Positions 59,346 to 64,000 of a stretch of DNA of 64,000 bases are shown here, in pieces. This DNA comes from Corynebacterium pseudotuberculosis (lineage in GTDB: Bacteria; Actinomycetota; Actinomycetes; Mycobacteriales; Mycobacteriaceae). The position numbers and the translations under genes are program-made. Position 1 is the stretch's first letter, and every line of letters starts with the position of its first letter. Where the stretch lies: positions 186,001-250,000 of the forward strand of contig NZ_CP021251.1 in the NCBI RefSeq assembly GCF_002155265.1. The letters are read 5' to 3'. The notes below the pieces were generated by a model that was given only the letters and a program-made list of their open reading frames with translations, was not told the origin of the DNA and did no database searches.

Positions 59346-60727
59346 TTAGCCTTCCTTTGCATCCAGTGTGGTGCAGTAGCTCGCGAGTGCATCCTGCCAA
59401 TCACGTGGGGTGAACCCGAGTCCCGTGATTTTACTCAAGTCCAAGGCTGAGTGGCGGGGACGCGGGGCAGCGGGTGCTTTTCCTGCAAAATATTCGGTTG
59501 TGCTTACTGGTTGAACGTCGGAAGCCGAACGCCCCGCCAGCGTAAATACCCGTTGTGCTAGTTGCGCCCAGGACACAATCTCCCCAGAATTGCTGAGGTT
59601 ATACACCCCATAAGGGGCATGATTATCGAGCAAAAATCGGATACCTGCGGCCAGGTCCTCAGTAAAGGTGAGCCTGCCTAGCTGATCGTTTACCACCTGG
59701 GGAGAGATCCTGCGTGCGGCAAGGGAGAGCATCGTGGATACAAAGTTATTCCCTTCTCCCACCACCCAGCTGGTGCGCACTACATAATGCTGTGGGGCAA
59801 CGCTTACAGCAGTATCGCCAGCAGCTTTCGACTGCCCATAGACGCTCAGCGGGCTGAAGGGTTCTTGTTCACTGTGAACAGGGAGTTCGCCGTCAAAGAC
59901 ATAGTCGCTAGAGAGATGCACCAGTGTGATCCCGTATCGAGCAGCAATCGCGGCAAGGCGAGCAGGAGCTTCCGCGTTGGTACGCCAAGCAGCAGTTGAA
60001 TCAGTTTCAGCGGCGTCGACAGCTGTGTAGGCCGCGGCGTTGATAATTACGCTGTAGTCAGCCCAGCGACGCGCCTCTGTAATGTCTGTAGTGATGTCTA
60101 AGTCGGTGCGAGAGCAGAACTCGGCATGGGGGAAGACCTTTTTTAGAGTCCTGCCAAGCTGCCCGTTTGCCCCGGTAACCAGTACTTTCTTGGGTGGTAC
60201 GGGTACCGCTGATGCTAGCGGAGGGTGCGCCGTGTCTTTCTTGGAAAGGGTCGCTTGATCGAGGGGGATCGGCCAAGAAATGTTTAATGCAGGATCAGCA
60301 AGATTGACAAAAGAATAATGAGCGTCTGGTGCCCAGTGGTCGTTGACTAAATAGGTGTATGCGGTAGCTTCAAGAGCCTGGAATCCGTTGGCCACCCCCC
60401 GCGGAACAAAGACAGCGGTCTCAGGGGTAATGGTGATGGTAAATGTGGCGCCAAACGTTGCGGACCCTTCGCGTAAATCGCACCAGGCGCCAAAGACTGA
60501 GCCGGTTGCTACGGAGACGTATTTATCCCATGGTTCTGCGTGTAAACCGCGGGTTACTCCGGCCTCAGCATTAAAGGAAATATTGTTTTGCACTGGTCGG
60601 AAACCGGTGAATCCTAAGCCGACAAGCTTGGACTCTTGCCAATTTTCTTTGAACCAGCCGCGAGAGTCCTCATGCAAGTCGAGATGGATGACCATCATGC
60701 CCTGGATAGGGCAGGTTTCTATGTTCA

Positions 60728-60728
<1 letters not shown>
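59346..60728 (-). CDS. rmlCD: dTDP-4-dehydrorhamnose 3,5-epimerase/reductase fusion
   Basis: 460 residues from ATG 60728, which overlaps the rmlB stop (TGATG); a longer frame runs into rmlB and is not used. Residues 1-185 are RmlC, with the catalytic His in TRGLHAEPWDKYVSV and the Tyr in AYTYLVNDHWAP. From about 200 RmlD begins with VTGANGQLGRTLKK (NADPH loop); YxxxK is YGQSK. The fusion is known from C. glutamicum. It carries out steps three and four of dTDP-rhamnose synthesis. Confidence 0.94.
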
Positions 60729-63121
<2,393 letters not shown>

Positions 63122-63129
<8 letters not shown>

Positions 63130-64000
63130 GATGAGAACCTTCCTCAGTAAAGATCGAGCGAGAAGGGGAAGCTTGGTCTGCATGTTTCTGCAACCATGTG
63201 AAAATCAAGGCCTCCATGAAAGCTACCTGCTCATTATCGGCAGCTCCTGCGTGGCCACCTTCAACATTCTCGTAGTAATCAACCGGTTGCCCGCAATCGG
63301 CTAGCGCCGCAGCGAATAACCGAGCATGCGCGGGGTGGACGCGATCGTCCCTGGTAGAAGTGGTAACCAGCGCCGGTGGATAAGAAACTTCCGAGTGCTC
63401 GCGGATGTTATGCAGCGGGGAGTAGCTTTCCAAGACTTCACGTTCTTGTGGATCTGAAGGGTCGCCATATTCCGCAATCCACGATGACCCAGCGGACCAC
63501 TGGTGATACCGCAGCATATCAGTCAACGGCACTTGAACAACAGCCCCTTGAATAAGCTCAGGGTAGGAAGTGAGCGCCACTGACGTGAGCAAACCACCAT
63601 TAGAACCTCCTCGTACAAAGATAGAGGAAGCGTATCCGCGGGAGAGGACGTCTTTAAGCACAGCTTGATGATCCTGATAAATAAGCGGTCGGTTCATCCT
63701 GATAACGCTTTCATGCCATGCGGGACCGAACTCGCCACCGCCACGGAGATTGGGTTGGACATAAAAATTACCTTGTTCTAGCCACCCTAAGCCTCTCGTA
63801 GCTGAATAGCCGGGGACCAGGGAGACCTCAAATCCTCCGTAGCCGCCCACGAGCGTGGGGCGCGGCCCTTGGGAAAAATCGCCGACGATAAAGTACGGGA
63901 TCTTTGTCCCATCCGCAGAGATCGCCCAGTGCTGTCGAGTCTCCATGCCATGGGCGTTGAAAAGTGCTGGGGCATGACGGACTTCAACAGGAATAAGAGA
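63122..64000 (-). CDS. Prolyl oligopeptidase family S9 serine peptidase, N-terminus outside the window
   Basis: The frame is open to the window edge, so at least 292 residues are present and the true start lies beyond 64000. The catalytic domain has the nucleophile Ser in RGGSNGGLLTS, Asp in STRDDRVHPAHA, and His in VEGGHAGA. Upstream, WAISADGTKIPYFIVGD is the start of the hydrolase domain after the propeller, which would lie outside. Overlaps the M1 peptidase gene, suggesting co-expression. Confidence 0.9.

Overview
The window looks like the chromosome of a pathogenic Corynebacterium, most likely the diphtheriae/ulcerans/pseudotuberculosis group. The basis is a GlxR-type cAMP regulator with a membrane adenylate cyclase, a WhcA/WhiB4-like WhiB protein, an rmlCD fusion, a mycobacterium-like Tad/Flp locus, and a gene order that follows the M. 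tuberculosis Rv3683-Rv3644c block (PBP, WhiB, RidA, MBL, Crp, nth, TlpA, NUDIX, MarP, EphE, holin-like, HAD, Ssd, Tad, helicase, csp, topA, cyclase, delta-prime).

Layout. 1-4.0 kb: tail of a possible mycolyltransferase, a terminator, the decayed remnant of what may be a toxin C-terminus, and a four-gene cluster of unknown function ending in a YbjN-domain protein. 4.0-10.7 kb: an uptake locus read right to left, with an OmpR-type two-component system, a GlpT-type organophosphate antiporter and an AfuABC/FbpABC-type ABC transporter whose permease is frameshifted; a nested repeat operator sits upstream of glpT. 10.8-16.8 kb: a complete Mrp Na+/H+ antiporter operon with fused mrpA-mrpB. 17-19.8 kb: a YhgE/Pip-like membrane protein and a secreted DUF4185 (GH183-like) protein.

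20.07-24.57 kb: a small island inserted in the 3' end of tRNA-Pro(CGG), bounded by a perfect 28-bp direct repeat. It holds an ABC-2 exporter with a broken ATPase gene, a hydrophobic bacteriocin-like peptide gene killed by a 14-bp tandem duplication and an amber codon, and a broken IS256-type element. No integrase remains. 24.6-38.7 kb: conserved core genes for cell wall, redox, cAMP response and repair. 38.88-38.95 kb: a 6C small RNA between the HAD phosphatase and ssd, the same position as ncRv13660c in M. tuberculosis. 39-39.5 kb: a truncated gene, an IS scar and two perfect DnaA boxes. 39.5-43.9 kb: ssd-tadABC-flp and pseudopilin-like genes.

43.9-55.2 kb: DUF1998 helicase, cold-shock protein, topoisomerase I, OPT-family transporter, adenylate cyclase, holB and tRNA-Thr(CGT). 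55.3-64 kb: a small membrane protein, AMP-dependent ligase, secreted SGNH hydrolase, dTDP-rhamnose genes rmlB-rmlCD-rmlA, an M1 aminopeptidase and a truncated prolyl oligopeptidase.

Functionally, the cyclase and GlxR form a cAMP circuit; the rml genes supply rhamnose for the arabinogalactan linker; and the PBP, DUF4185 protein and (if correct) mycolyltransferase act on the same envelope. Several reading frames are broken (1453-2402, 5081-6635, 21037-21951, 22171-22370, 23186-24325). Whether each is a true pseudogene or a sequencing error cannot be decided from the sequence alone.
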